Origin: Halomonas denitrificans
GTDB lineage: Bacteria; Pseudomonadota; Gammaproteobacteria; Pseudomonadales; Halomonadaceae
Reading direction: 5' to 3'
NCBI RefSeq assembly: GCF_003056305.1
Contig: NZ_PYVX01000001.1
Span: forward strand, 682,001-746,000
DNA: 64,000 nt
Positions 53,879 through 62,764 of the stretch are shown one piece after another. Numbering within the stretch: the first letter of the stretch is position 1; every line of letters starts with the position of its first letter. The notes beneath the pieces are model-generated. The model saw only the letters and a program-made list of their open reading frames with translations, searched no databases and was not told the DNA's origin. The position numbers and the translations under genes were made by a program.

Positions 53879-53896
53879 CTACGACTTAGGTCGTAG
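53879..53896. promoter_or_regulatory. 18-bp palindromic operator-like site
   Basis: CTACGAC-TTAG-GTCGTAG: 7-bp perfect arms around a 4-base centre, centred at about -40 relative to the predicted start of the small minus-strand transcript. This position and the weak -35 fit an activator-dependent promoter. A LuxR/NarL-type response regulator is one possibility (inference). Confidence 0.55.
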
Positions 53897-53965
53897 ATAA
53901 TTCTTCCCCCGTCTCGGTTTCGCAGGAGGCACCGCCGCCAGCGCGGGCGATTCCCGCCCCTTCGC

Positions 53966-55033
53966 CTAGCTCGACGGCTCGGCGGCCAGGTGATCGGCCA
54001 TCTCCTCGGCGGAGATCCGGCGCCCGGCGATATAGAAGACCTCGTCCCCCGTCGCCAGCAGCTCGTCGTCGTCGGGGTTGAGCACCGGATAGGGCGCCTC
54101 GCCCTGGCGGATCGCGATCAGCGAGGCGCGGCAGCGGGCACGCAGGCGGCTCGTCACCCGCGCCACCGACACGGGCTCCGGGAGTCCCGCCAGGCGGGTC
54201 GAGTACTGGGTCTGCGCCTGGTCGGCATCGACCAGCAGGCGCATGACCTCCTCGCTGCCGGGATCGACGGCGGCCTTGACCAGCATCTGCTGGTGCAGGG
54301 AGGGAATCACGTTCACCGTGGGACAGTGGGTCTCGAGCAGCCGGCCCACCATCTGGTTCTTCACGTAGGCGGTGATCCGGCAGCGCGCATCGACCAGCGC
54401 CGAGAGGTACATGCAGACGAGGTTCGTCTCGCTGTCGTCCTCGACGTCGACCACCACCAGCGAGGCGTCCTTGACCGCCGCCCGCTCGTAGAGCGTCTCG
54501 TCCGACAGGGAGGCGGCGCGAAAGTACTCCACGCCCTGCTCGAGAAAGGGGTTGCGGGACGGGGCGCCGGCGCCGACGCAGAGCGCCACCACCTGCCCCG
54601 GCCGCGCCTCCTCGCGCACCTGATCGACCAGCGACGCGGTGTAGGCGTTGTAGCCGACGATGACGATATGGTCCTTCTGCACGATCGATTGCTCCCCGTT
54701 GAGGCGCCGAGTGAACTGCGAGATCACCGAGGCGGAGGCCTTGCCCAGCAGGGTGGCGAAGAGCCCGATCCCCACCGGAATGATGAAGAACACGACCATC
54801 AGCTGACCGCCCCGCGTCACCGGGGAGGCGTCCCCGTAGCCGACGGTGGAGGTGGTGACGACCATGTAGTAGAGGAAGGCGGTCGGCGAGGCGACCAGCG
54901 CCGTCTCGCCGGCCAGGGTGAGGCCGATCCAGGCGAGCAGCAGATAGACCAGCAGCAGCAGGCCGAGCACCCCCCAGCCCATGTCGGCGATGCCGCGGAT
55001 CAGCACGGCGCCGAGGCGTTTCAGTACGTACAT
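53966..55033 (-). CDS. Potassium channel protein with TrkA-N/RCK-type domain
   Basis: A 355-residue two-helix K+ channel. Hydrophobic segments lie at about 18-42 and 76-98, flanking the selectivity filter TVGYGD (63-68, in 'YYMVVTTSTVGYGDASPVTR'). A cytosolic Rossmann-like RCK domain starts with 'HIVIVGYNAYTASLVDQV', where the usual GxGxxG is changed to G-Y-N-A. A second small domain (about 250-340) ends with 'LLATGDEVFYIAGRRIS'. The family controls K+ flux and membrane potential. In E. coli Kch the ligand is still unclear. It ends the gene pair with the YeaQ-like gene upstream (93-base gap). Confidence 0.9.
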   Translation of the reverse strand: MYVLKRLGAVLIRGIADMGWGVLGLLLLVYLLLAWIGLTLAGETALVASPTAFLYYMVVTTSTVGYGDASPVTRGGQLMVVFFIIPVGIGLFATLLGKASASVISQFTRRLNGEQSIVQKDHIVIVGYNAYTASLVDQVREEARPGQVVALCVGAGAPSRNPFLEQGVEYFRAASLSDETLYERAAVKDASLVVVDVEDDSETNLVCMYLSALVDARCRITAYVKNQMVGRLLETHCPTVNVIPSLHQQMLVKAAVDPGSEEVMRLLVDADQAQTQYSTRLAGLPEPVSVARVTSRLRARCRASLIAIRQGEAPYPVLNPDDDELLATGDEVFYIAGRRISAEEMADHLAAEPSS

Positions 55034-55126
55034 GCGGGTCCCTTGCGATAGCCCCGCCGAGCAGGGCCATGTTGATCACCCCGCCAGGCGGGTCCCTCGA
55101 GCAGACCCGGCCGGGCGGCAGGCGCG

Positions 55127-55369
55127 TCAGGCCTTCTTGACCTTGGCGATGACCCACAGCAGCACCACGGCGCCGACGATGGCGGTGACCAGCGAGCCGA
55201 CGAAGCCACCGGCATGCAGGCCCAGCAGGTTGAAGAGCCCGCCGCCGACCACCGCGCCGACCACGCCGACGCCGATGTTGCCGAGCAGGCCGAAGCCGCC
55301 GCCGCGCATGATATGACCGGCGATCCATCCGGCCAGGCCCCCGATGATCAGCCAGGCGATGATACCCAT
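55127..55369 (-). CDS. GlsB/YeaQ/YmgE-family membrane protein
   Basis: An 80-residue glycine-rich inner-membrane protein, formerly called transglycosylase-associated. The protein begins 'MGIIAWLIIGGLAGWIAGHI', followed by 'GLLGNIGVGVVGAVVGGGLF' and a third hydrophobic stretch ending in 'KVKKA'. ATG 55369 has AGGAG eight bases before it. The longer frame to 55591 is a shadow. Members are often general-stress induced. The molecular role is unknown. Confidence 0.9.
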   Translation of the reverse strand: MGIIAWLIIGGLAGWIAGHIMRGGGFGLLGNIGVGVVGAVVGGGLFNLLGLHAGGFVGSLVTAIVGAVVLLWVIAKVKKA

Positions 55370-55481
55370 GGAACACGCTCCTTTTTTCTGCGGGATGACC
55401 CGATCGGTCTTGAGGACTCGATGGTGCCTCGGCGGCGCGCGAGAGAAAAGCCCGACGTGCCGGTCCCGTCGGACTCGGCCG

Positions 55482-56030
55482 CTAGAACCTCGACCCGGGC
55501 CGGTCGAGGAAGGCGCGCTCAGCGGGCGTCGAGTCGCGCCCCAGCGCGGCATTGCGATGGGGGTAGCGACCGAAGCGCTCGAGCACGTCACGATGGCGCT
55601 GCTCGTGGCGCAGGTTCTCCTCGAGCCCTGGCTGGGCGAACAGGCGCAGCGCCTCGTCGTGGATGACGAGCGACTCGCTGTGCATGTAGGGCATGAAGAG
55701 GAAGGCGCGCCAGGGCACGTCGAGCAGGCGGTCCGCTTGGTGGGCGACGGCCTCCTGGGCCAGCACCAGGGCCAGCGGGTCCCAGGCGAAGGCCAGCCTT
55801 GAGCCGCGATGGATATGGCGCGGAAACTGGTCGAGCACGATCACCTCGGCCAGGCGCCCCCGGGCCGAGGCCCGCCACTGCCACAGCTCGCCGCGGCCGG
55901 CCGCCGTCAGCAGCGGATCGAAGCGCCGCGCGATCTCGGCGTCCAGGCCCGCGTCCTTGCGAAACCACTGGGCGGGCTTGAGCTCCCCGAACCAGAAGTC
56001 GATCACCGTCTCGGGACGACGCTCCTCCAT
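55482..56030 (-). CDS. DUF924 family protein
   Basis: A 182-residue soluble helical protein recognised from 'VIDFWFGELKPAQWFRKDAGLDAEIARRF', 'RLAEVIVLDQFPRHIHRGS', 'FLFMPYMHSESLVIHDEAL' and 'DVLERFGRYPHRNAALGR' (in segments). DUF924 has a TPR-like fold and no assigned biochemistry. ATG 56030 has GAGGAT six bases upstream, better than ATG 56048. Monocistronic and divergent from the small membrane-protein gene at 56113. Confidence 0.85.
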   Translation of the reverse strand: MEERRPETVIDFWFGELKPAQWFRKDAGLDAEIARRFDPLLTAAGRGELWQWRASARGRLAEVIVLDQFPRHIHRGSRLAFAWDPLALVLAQEAVAHQADRLLDVPWRAFLFMPYMHSESLVIHDEALRLFAQPGLEENLRHEQRHRDVLERFGRYPHRNAALGRDSTPAERAFLDRPGSRF

Positions 56031-56112
56031 GGGATCCTCCTCATGCACCGGGACGAAGCTGATACCATCAGAGGGTAGCCGTCCCCCTTCTCACCCACCA
56101 CAAGGGAGCCCC

Positions 56113-56331
56113 ATGACCACCTTCGAACTGCTGCAGATGCTCGGTTATGTCTTCAACATCCTCGGCCTGCTGATCTGCATCGGGGGGCTGACCCTGGCCC
56201 GGCGCCCGGAGCGGCGCGTGCTCGGTCGCGGTCTGGCGGTGCTGGGGTTCGTGATTGCCGCCACCCCCTTGCTGCTGCAGCTGTTCGGGCTGGTCCAGCC
56301 GGTCCCGGTGGGGTCGATGCCGCCGCGCTAG
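56113..56331 (+). CDS. Small two-helix membrane protein
   Basis: A 72-residue protein with hydrophobic segments at about 8-29 ('MLGYVFNILGLLICIGGLTL') and 38-62 ('GLAVLGFVIAATPLLLQLFG'), separated by 'ARRPERRVLGR'. Start 56113 has AAGGGAG seven bases upstream. No family recognised. The downstream 111 bases to ycjX contain no other feature I can support. Confidence 0.65.
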   Translation: MTTFELLQMLGYVFNILGLLICIGGLTLARRPERRVLGRGLAVLGFVIAATPLLLQLFGLVQPVPVGSMPPR

Positions 56332-56442
56332 CCCGCCGATGCCGCCCCGCCCCGGGCGGCGTCGTTTCGTCGCACCGTCCCTTGTCAGTCGCCGTCGCGA
56401 CCCGCACATTAGGGCGACGTCAATCACCTGCCAGGATGCCCG

Positions 56443-57837
56443 ATGCGCCCCTCCCTGCCCCGTGACCTCCAAGACCTGCTCGAGCGCGGCCGCGACCGCC
56501 AGCTGCGCCTGGCGGTCACCGGCCTGTCGCGGGCGGGCAAGACGGCCTTTCTCACCTCGCTGGTCACCCAGCTCCGCCACGCCGGCCTGGAGGCGCGCCT
56601 CGACCTGATGCCGGCCGCCCGGGAGGGACGGCTGCTCGGCGCCCGCCGGGTCCAGCAGCAGGACCTGGGCGTGCCGCGCTTCCCCTACGACCAGGCCATG
56701 GCGGCCCTGGACGCGCAGCCGCCGCGCTGGCCCGAACCGACCCGCGGCATCAGCGAGCTGCGCCTGACCCTGCGCTATCGCCCCACGCGCAGCGGCCTGC
56801 TCGGCGGCGAGACCCGCCAGCTGACCCTGGACCTGTTCGACTATCCCGGCGAGTGGCTGCTCGACCTGCCGCTGCTGGACCACGACTACCTGAGCTGGAG
56901 CGAGACCCAGCGCCACGACGGCGGCAGCGAGCGCGCCGCCCTGTTCGCCGACTGGCGGGCGGCGGTGGAAGGCCTCGATCCCGCCGAGGAGGTCGACGAG
57001 GCTCGCCTGGCCGAGATCGCCGAGCGCTACGCCAGCGGGCTCAAGGCCGCCCGCGAGGCCGGCTTCGCCGACCTGCAGCCGGGGCGCTTCCTGCTGCCCG
57101 GCGAACTCGAGGGCGCACCCGTGCTGCAGTTCTTCCCGCTGCCCGGCATCGCCGAGGCCGACCGCGAGGCCCTCGCCGCCCTGCCGGCCGAGAGCCTCTA
57201 CGCCACCCTGGCGCGGCGCTTCCGCCACTACCAGCAGCACATCGTGCGCCCCTTCTACCGCGAGCACTTCCGGCGCTTCGATCGCCAGATCGTGCTGGTC
57301 GACGTGCTCGGCGCCCTCAACGCCGGGGCCGAGCGCTTCGAGGATCTCTCCCGGGCGCTGTCGCGGCTGATGCAGAGCTTCGACTACGGCCGGCGCAGCC
57401 TGCTCACCCGCCTCTTCGCGCCGCGCATCGACCGCCTGGCCATCGCTGCCACCAAGGCCGACCACGTCACCCCGGAGCAGCATGGCCGCCTGGTCGCCCT
57501 GCTCGAGGCGCTGCTGGCCGAGCCGCTCAAGGACCTGCGCTTCGCCGATGTGCCGGTGCGCGCCCTGTCGCTGGCGGCGATTCGCGCCACCGAGAACCGC
57601 GAAGTCCACCACCAGGGACAGCGCTCGCCGGCCCTGCGCGGCACGACGCTGGACGGCGAGTCGCGGCTGCTGTTTCCCGGCGAGGTGCCCGCGCGCCTGC
57701 CCCGGGCCGACTTCTGGTCCCGCCAGGGCTTCGCCTTCACCGCCTTTCGCCCGCTGCCCCGGGAGCCCGGCACGCCGCTACCGCACATCCGCATGGATGC
57801 CGCCCTGGACTGGCTGATCGGAGACAAGCTGCCATGA
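56443..57837 (+). CDS. ycjX: YcjX-family P-loop protein (DUF463)
   Basis: A 464-residue predicted GTPase-like protein. The P-loop is 'TGLSRAGKTAFLTSL' (G27 to T34). Further YcjX blocks are 'DLFDYPGEWLLDLPLL', 'QHIVRPFYREHFRRFDRQIVLVDVLGALNAG' (in segments), 'AIAATKADHVTPEQH' (the TKAD base-specificity motif) and 'LDWLIGDKLP' at the end. In E. coli ycjX-ycjF follow the psp operon, and here no psp genes are present. The stop overlaps ycjF by 4 bases. Confidence 0.93.
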   Translation: MRPSLPRDLQDLLERGRDRQLRLAVTGLSRAGKTAFLTSLVTQLRHAGLEARLDLMPAAREGRLLGARRVQQQDLGVPRFPYDQAMAALDAQPPRWPEPTRGISELRLTLRYRPTRSGLLGGETRQLTLDLFDYPGEWLLDLPLLDHDYLSWSETQRHDGGSERAALFADWRAAVEGLDPAEEVDEARLAEIAERYASGLKAAREAGFADLQPGRFLLPGELEGAPVLQFFPLPGIAEADREALAALPAESLYATLARRFRHYQQHIVRPFYREHFRRFDRQIVLVDVLGALNAGAERFEDLSRALSRLMQSFDYGRRSLLTRLFAPRIDRLAIAATKADHVTPEQHGRLVALLEALLAEPLKDLRFADVPVRALSLAAIRATENREVHHQGQRSPALRGTTLDGESRLLFPGEVPARLPRADFWSRQGFAFTAFRPLPREPGTPLPHIRMDAALDWLIGDKLP

Positions 57838-58907
57838 TGTCGCCCCGCGAGCCCGACCCGCGCCCGGGGGAGCACTTCTCCCTCGACGAGGCCCACGACG
57901 ACGCGCCCCCCGCCGACCCGCAACCCGGCCGACAGTTCGATCACGCGGCGCCGAGCCAACCGCCGGCCGCGCCGGATCCCCAGGCGCGGCGGGAGACGCA
58001 GGCACTGGAGGCGGGCCTGATGCGCCCGCGCAAGCGCCGCTGGGGCCTCGTCGCGCTGCTCGGCGGAAGCCTGGGCCTGGGCGCGCTGGAGGCCGGCCAC
58101 ACCCTCTATGCCGCGAGCCTCGGCGGCGACTGGCTGGCCGGCGCCTGGAGCCTGCTGCTGCTGCTGGCCATCGGGCTCGGCGGCGCGGCGCTAACGCGCG
58201 AGCTCGCTCGCCTGCGCCGCCTGACCCGCCACGCCAAGCTGCGCGAGCGCCTCGCCGCGCTGCCCGAGGCCACCCCCACCCAGGCGCAGGCACTCGCCGA
58301 GCGGCTGCGGCGCGACCTGGCCCTGGACGACGACCACCCCCACTGGCAGGCCTTCCTGGCGGCCCGGGAGCCCCACCACGACGGGCGCGACGTTCAGGCC
58401 CTGCTCGACCACCACCTGCTCGCCCCCCGGGATCGCGAGGCGAGCCGGCTGATCTCGCGGATGTCCGGCGAGACGGCGATCATGGTGGCGGTGAGCCCCT
58501 TGACCCTGGTCGACATGGCCCTGGTGGCCTGGCGTCACCTGGCGATGGTCGACCGGCTGTGTCGGCTATACGGTCTAGAGCTCGGCTACGCGGCGCGCCT
58601 GCGGCTGCTGCGCAGCGTGCTCTACCAGATGGCCTTCGCCGGCGCCAGCGAGATCGCCGGCGAGGCCAGCATGGAGATGCTGACGATGAACCTGGCCGGC
58701 AAGCTCTCGACCCGCGCCGCCCAGGGGCTCGGCATCGGGCTGCTCGGCGCGCGGCTGGGGCTGCGCACCCAGCGCCTGGCGCGCCCGCTCGCGTTCGCCC
58801 CGGACGAGGCGCCTCGCCTCGCCGACCTGCGCCGCGACCTGTGGCGCCAGCTGAGGCGCCTGGAGGCCAGCGAACCGCGCCCCGGGGAGAAGCCCCGCGA
58901 TCCTTGA
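57834..58907 (+). CDS. ycjF: YcjF/DUF697-family membrane protein
   Basis: A 357-residue protein partnered with YcjX. The first about 60 residues are Pro/Asp-rich and hydrophilic. Two transmembrane helices follow ('WGLVALLGGSLGLGALEAGH' and 'LAGAWSLLLLLAIGLGGAAL'), then a helical cytosolic region. The hydrophobic DUF697 segment contains 'GETAIMVAVSPLTLVDMALVAWRH' and 'GASEIAGEASMEMLTMNLAGKLSTRAAQGLGIGLL', read in segments. ATG 57834 has GGAGA upstream and overlaps the ycjX TGA. The role is unknown; family knowledge suggests envelope-stress association. Confidence 0.92.
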   Translation: MMSPREPDPRPGEHFSLDEAHDDAPPADPQPGRQFDHAAPSQPPAAPDPQARRETQALEAGLMRPRKRRWGLVALLGGSLGLGALEAGHTLYAASLGGDWLAGAWSLLLLLAIGLGGAALTRELARLRRLTRHAKLRERLAALPEATPTQAQALAERLRRDLALDDDHPHWQAFLAAREPHHDGRDVQALLDHHLLAPRDREASRLISRMSGETAIMVAVSPLTLVDMALVAWRHLAMVDRLCRLYGLELGYAARLRLLRSVLYQMAFAGASEIAGEASMEMLTMNLAGKLSTRAAQGLGIGLLGARLGLRTQRLARPLAFAPDEAPRLADLRRDLWRQLRRLEASEPRPGEKPRDP

Positions 58908-58989
58908 TCCGGGTCATGACACCCCTCCGAGAGAGGGCTAGGCTCAGCGGTAGGTAGCCCACTCTCGTCTTCGCCCGGAGGTACGCGTC

Positions 58990-59430
58990 ATGTTCCACTC
59001 CATTCTGGTGCCCATCGACGGTTCCGAGCACGCCAAGAAGGCCCTGGACGTGGCCTGCCAGCTGGCCCAGCAGGAGCAGGCGGCACTGATCCTGCTGCAT
59101 ATCCCCGAGCGGCTCGCCCATGAGACGCTGATGGTCTGGGGCGTCGGCGCCGTCGACCTCAAGGCCTCCGAGGCCGAACTCGAGGCGGCCGGCCGCCAGG
59201 TCATGGACCGCGCCGAGCAGGCCGCCCGCGACGCCGGCATCGGCCACGTCGAGACGATGATCACCCAGGGCGACCCGACCCGCACCATCCTCGACGAGGC
59301 GCGGCGGCGCGACGTCGACGCCATCGTCATGGGCAGCCGGGGCCTGGGCGACCTCAAGGGACTGATCGTCGGCAGCGTCTCCCACAAGGTCGGCCACGCC
59401 GCCGACTGCAGCGTGATCACCGTGCGCTGA
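58990..59430 (+). CDS. Universal stress protein (UspA family)
   Basis: A 146-residue single-domain Usp beginning 'MFHSILVPIDGSEHAKKALD'. The ATP-binding pattern G-x2-G-x9-G-S is present in 'GSRGLGDLKGLIVGSVSHKV', so it belongs to the ATP-binding subgroup. Met 58990 follows GGAGG about six bases upstream. Monocistronic, with a terminator at 59479. Confidence 0.93.
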   Translation: MFHSILVPIDGSEHAKKALDVACQLAQQEQAALILLHIPERLAHETLMVWGVGAVDLKASEAELEAAGRQVMDRAEQAARDAGIGHVETMITQGDPTRTILDEARRRDVDAIVMGSRGLGDLKGLIVGSVSHKVGHAADCSVITVR

Positions 59431-59478
59431 GGCAGCACGGCGCGACGCACGCGGCGGGCTCGACGCAAGCGCTTGATT

Positions 59479-59504
59479 CGCCGTGGGCTCGCCCCACGGC
59501 GTTT
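59479..59504 (+). terminator. Terminator of the usp gene
   Basis: A perfect 9-bp stem (59479-59487 with 59493-59501), a 5-base loop and TTT. The last T's are the first bases of the rnb -35 box. Confidence 0.7.
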
Positions 59505-59531
59505 GGCGGCGGGGGCACGAATCCGTATAGT
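59503..59531 (+). promoter_or_regulatory. Promoter of rnb
   Basis: TTGGCG (59503-59508), a 17-base spacer and TATAGT (59526-59531). About 31 bases before the rnb ATG. Confidence 0.65.
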
Positions 59532-59561
59532 GGCCCCCCTACTCGCCAACCGATCGTGACC

Positions 59562-61502
59562 ATGCTGCAGAACAATTCGGCGCTTGCTCAGCTCAAGCAA
59601 CAGATCCGCGACAACACCCCTCGCGTCGAGGGCGTGATCAAGGCCACCGACCGGGGCTTCGGTTTCCTCGAGACCGACGACGGTGACTCCTATTTCGTGC
59701 CGCCCCCCGCCATGAAGCAGGTGCTGCACGGCGATCGCGTCGCGGCCGTCCTCCACGAGGAGGGCGACAAGAAGTCGGTGGAGCCCGATACCCTGATCGA
59801 GACCGGCATGGAGCGCTTCATCGCCCGCGTGCAGAAGCGCGACGGTCGCCTGGCGGTGATCCCGGATCACCCCTCGATGAACACCCCGCTCAAGGCGCGC
59901 ATCAAGCGCAGCCTCGACGAGGCGAGCATCGCCGACGGCGACTGGGTGGTGGCCCGCCTGGTGCGCCACCCCCTCAAGCCCGACGATCGCGCCTTCTTCA
60001 CCCAGATCGACGAGCTGGTGGCCAAGACCGACGACCCCGCCGTGCCGTGGCGCGTGACCCTGGCGCGCCACGCGCTGGAGCAGGAGTGCCCGGACGCCGG
60101 CGACGACTGGCCGCTGCGCGACGAGGGCCTCGAGCGCGAGGACCTGACCGCCGAGCCCTTCTTCACCATCGACGGCGAGAAGACCCGGGACATGGATGAC
60201 GCCCTGCGCATCCGCCCCCGCGAGGACGGCGGCTGGTCGCTGACCGTGGCCATCGCCGACCCCACCGCCTACGTGGAGGAGGGGCACGCCGCCGACCTCG
60301 AGGCGCGCACCCGCGCCTTCACCGTCTACCTGCCGGGCCAGAACGTCACCATGCTGCCCGAGCAGCTGGCCGACGACCTCTGCTCGCTGTGGCAGGACCA
60401 GGACCGGCCGGTGCTGGCCTGCACCTTGGAGATCGGCGCCGACGGCAGCCTCGGCGACTACCGCTTCTTCGCCGCCACCGCCCGCTCCCACGCCAAGCTA
60501 GCCTACGACCGGGTCTCCGACTGGCTCGAGGGCCAGGGCGACTGGGCGCCGGAGGAAGCGATCGGCGAGCAGCTCAAGGCCCTCGCGGCCATGACCGAGG
60601 CGCGCAGCGCCTGGCGCGCGGCCCACGCCTTGGTGTTCAAGGACCGCCCCGACTTCGTCTTCGACCTGGACGAGGCCGGCAACGTGCTGGACATCCGCAC
60701 CGAACATCGGCGCATCGCCAACCGCATGATCGAGGAGTCGATGATCGCCGCCAACGCCTGCTGCGCGCACCTGCTCGCCGAGCACGTCGGTCACGGCATC
60801 TTCAACGTGCATCGCGCCTTCGAGCCCGAGAAGGCCGAGGCCGCCCAGGAGTTCCTGGCCGAGCAGGACATCCAGGTGGAGCACGAGCAGCTCACCGAGC
60901 TCTCCCGCTACACCGAGCTCAAGCGTGAGCTCGAGGGCCGCGACGACGCCTGGCTCGACGCCCGCCTGCGCCGCTTCCAGGGCTTCACCAGCATGTCCGC
61001 GCAGCCCGGCCCGCACTTCGGTTTGGGACTGGCCGCCTACGCCACCTGGACCTCGCCGATCCGCAAGTACGGCGACATGGTCAATCACCGCCTGATCAAG
61101 CGGGTGCTCAAGGGCGAGCAGGCTCCGGCCGAGGCCAGCCAGGCGCTGACCGAGCAGCTCACCGAGCGTCGCCGGCTCAACCGCATGGCCGAGCGCGACG
61201 TCAAGGACTGGCTCTACGTGCGCTACCTGACGCCCGCGGCCGAGGCCGGCGAGACCTTCGAGGCCGAGATCATCGCCATCAACCGCGGCGGCATGCGGGT
61301 GCGCCTGACCGCCAACGGCGCCACCGCCTTCATCCCGGCACCGCTGATGCACAGCGACCGCAAGAAGGTGGCAATCGACGACAAGGACGGCCGCATCCAG
61401 ATCGAGGGCGAGGAGCGCTTCAAGCTCGGCGACGTCATCCGCGTGGCGCTCACCGAGGCCCGCGAGGAGACCCGCTCGCTGGTCGGCCGCCCCGCGGTCT
61501 GA
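59562..61502 (+). CDS. rnb: Exoribonuclease II
   Basis: A 3'-5' processive RNase of the RNB family. The 646-residue protein aligns over its length with E. coli RNase II (644). A cold-shock-like N-terminus ('VEGVIKATDRGFGFLETDDG') is followed by a second OB domain, and the RNB core has the metal-binding aspartates in 'TIDGEKTRDMDDALRI' and 'GHGIFNVHRAF'. 'GLGLAAYATWTSPIRKYGDM' and the C-terminal S1 domain ('INRGGMRVRLTANGATAFIP') complete it. It is RNase II rather than RNase R, which is about 800 residues. ATG 59562 is the conserved start. Confidence 0.96.
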   Translation: MLQNNSALAQLKQQIRDNTPRVEGVIKATDRGFGFLETDDGDSYFVPPPAMKQVLHGDRVAAVLHEEGDKKSVEPDTLIETGMERFIARVQKRDGRLAVIPDHPSMNTPLKARIKRSLDEASIADGDWVVARLVRHPLKPDDRAFFTQIDELVAKTDDPAVPWRVTLARHALEQECPDAGDDWPLRDEGLEREDLTAEPFFTIDGEKTRDMDDALRIRPREDGGWSLTVAIADPTAYVEEGHAADLEARTRAFTVYLPGQNVTMLPEQLADDLCSLWQDQDRPVLACTLEIGADGSLGDYRFFAATARSHAKLAYDRVSDWLEGQGDWAPEEAIGEQLKALAAMTEARSAWRAAHALVFKDRPDFVFDLDEAGNVLDIRTEHRRIANRMIEESMIAANACCAHLLAEHVGHGIFNVHRAFEPEKAEAAQEFLAEQDIQVEHEQLTELSRYTELKRELEGRDDAWLDARLRRFQGFTSMSAQPGPHFGLGLAAYATWTSPIRKYGDMVNHRLIKRVLKGEQAPAEASQALTEQLTERRRLNRMAERDVKDWLYVRYLTPAAEAGETFEAEIIAINRGGMRVRLTANGATAFIPAPLMHSDRKKVAIDDKDGRIQIEGEERFKLGDVIRVALTEAREETRSLVGRPAV

Positions 61503-61536
61503 CCCCCTCCCGGCGGGCATGACCCGCCAGGCGACG

Positions 61537-61570
61537 CGCAGCACGGCGACCCTCGGGTCGCCGTGCTGCG
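61537..61570 (+). terminator. Terminator of rnb
   Basis: A perfect 15-bp stem (61537-61551 with 61556-61570) with a 4-base loop, followed by TTGCGCTG. Only two T's follow, so termination may be partial. Confidence 0.65.
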
Positions 61571-61639
61571 TTGCGCTGTCGCAAAACTGTCGCAGGAGGG
61601 CCCTAGGCTGGCAGGGCACGCCAGCGCCGGGAGGGCTCC

Positions 61640-62764
61640 TTGCACATCGTCGACGTCACCATGTTCCACGCGCCCGCCAGCGGCGGGGTGCGCACCTACC
61701 TCGAGGCCAAGCGGCGCGTGCTGGCCGCCCGGCCGGGGCTGCGCGGCAGCCTGCTGGTGCCCGGCGCCGAGCGCGGCGCCCTGGGTGGGGTGCATACCCT
61801 CCCCGCCCCGCGAATTCCCCTCGGCCAGGGCTATCGCTTGCCGCTGCGCCGCCGTCCCTGGCGCGATGCCCTGATGGCGATGGCCCCCGACCTGATCGAG
61901 GCCGGCGACCCCTACGTCACCGCCTGGGCCGCCGTGGAGGCCGGACAGGCCCTGGGCGTGCCCACGGTGGGCTTCTTCCACTCCGATCTGCCGCGGCTGA
62001 TGGGCGACCGCTTCGGGGCCGCGGTCCGCCGCCGCCTGCAGCGCTACGTGGGCGAGCTCTACGGCCGCTTCGACAGCGTGCTGGCGCCCTGCACCGCCAT
62101 GGCGGAGCGCCTAGCCGACTGGGGCGTCGAGCGGGTGCGGGTGCAGCCGCTGGGCGTCGACCTGGAGGCCTTCCATCCCCGCCGTCGTGACCCGGCGCTG
62201 CGCCGGGCGCTCGGCGTGCACGGCCGCCAGCGCCTGCTGGTCTTCGCCGGGCGCCACTCCCCGGAGAAGCACGTCGACGTGCTGCTGGCCACCATGGCCC
62301 GTCTGGGGGAGGCGTATCACCTGCTGCTGATGGGGCCCGGCATGCCGAGCCGGGCGCCCGGCAACGTCAGCGTGGTGCCCCGCTACTGCCCTCCCACCGA
62401 GGTGGCCCGGGCACTGGCCAGCGCCGATGCCATGCTGCATGCCGGCACCCGCGAGACCTTCGGCCTGGTGGCCCAGGAGGCGATGGCCTGCGGCGTGCCG
62501 GTGGTGGCGGCCCGGGCGGGTGCGCTCAGGGAGTACGTGCCGCTGGGGGCCGGGGTTCTCTGCCGCCCCGGCGACCCCGACGACATGGCCCGCGCCGTGC
62601 GGGAGCTCTTCCTCAACGATCCCCCCGCCATGGGTCGCCACGCGCGACGCCACGTGGAGCGCCACTTCCACTGGGAGCAGGTCATCGACGACCTGTGCCG
62701 TCACTACGCCGGCCTGGTCGGCGGGGTGCCCGGTGCCACCGTCAGGCGTGCCGAGCGGGCATGA
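61640..62764 (+). CDS. Glycosyltransferase, GT4-like (GT-B fold)
   Basis: A 374-residue enzyme. The N-terminal acceptor domain starts 'MHIVDVTMFHAPASGGVRTY' (glycine loop 'SGGVRTY'). The C-terminal donor domain has 'LLVFAGRHSPEKHVDVLLAT' and the E-x7-E motif 'ETFGLVAQEAMACGVPVVA'. It resembles the mannosyltransferases PimB/MgtA that glycosylate lipids or diacylglycerols, but the acceptor cannot be assigned. Start TTG 61640 has GGGAGG six bases upstream. No ATG is available at the conserved N-terminus. The stop overlaps the next gene by 4 bases. Confidence 0.9.
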   Translation: MHIVDVTMFHAPASGGVRTYLEAKRRVLAARPGLRGSLLVPGAERGALGGVHTLPAPRIPLGQGYRLPLRRRPWRDALMAMAPDLIEAGDPYVTAWAAVEAGQALGVPTVGFFHSDLPRLMGDRFGAAVRRRLQRYVGELYGRFDSVLAPCTAMAERLADWGVERVRVQPLGVDLEAFHPRRRDPALRRALGVHGRQRLLVFAGRHSPEKHVDVLLATMARLGEAYHLLLMGPGMPSRAPGNVSVVPRYCPPTEVARALASADAMLHAGTRETFGLVAQEAMACGVPVVAARAGALREYVPLGAGVLCRPGDPDDMARAVRELFLNDPPAMGRHARRHVERHFHWEQVIDDLCRHYAGLVGGVPGATVRRAERA

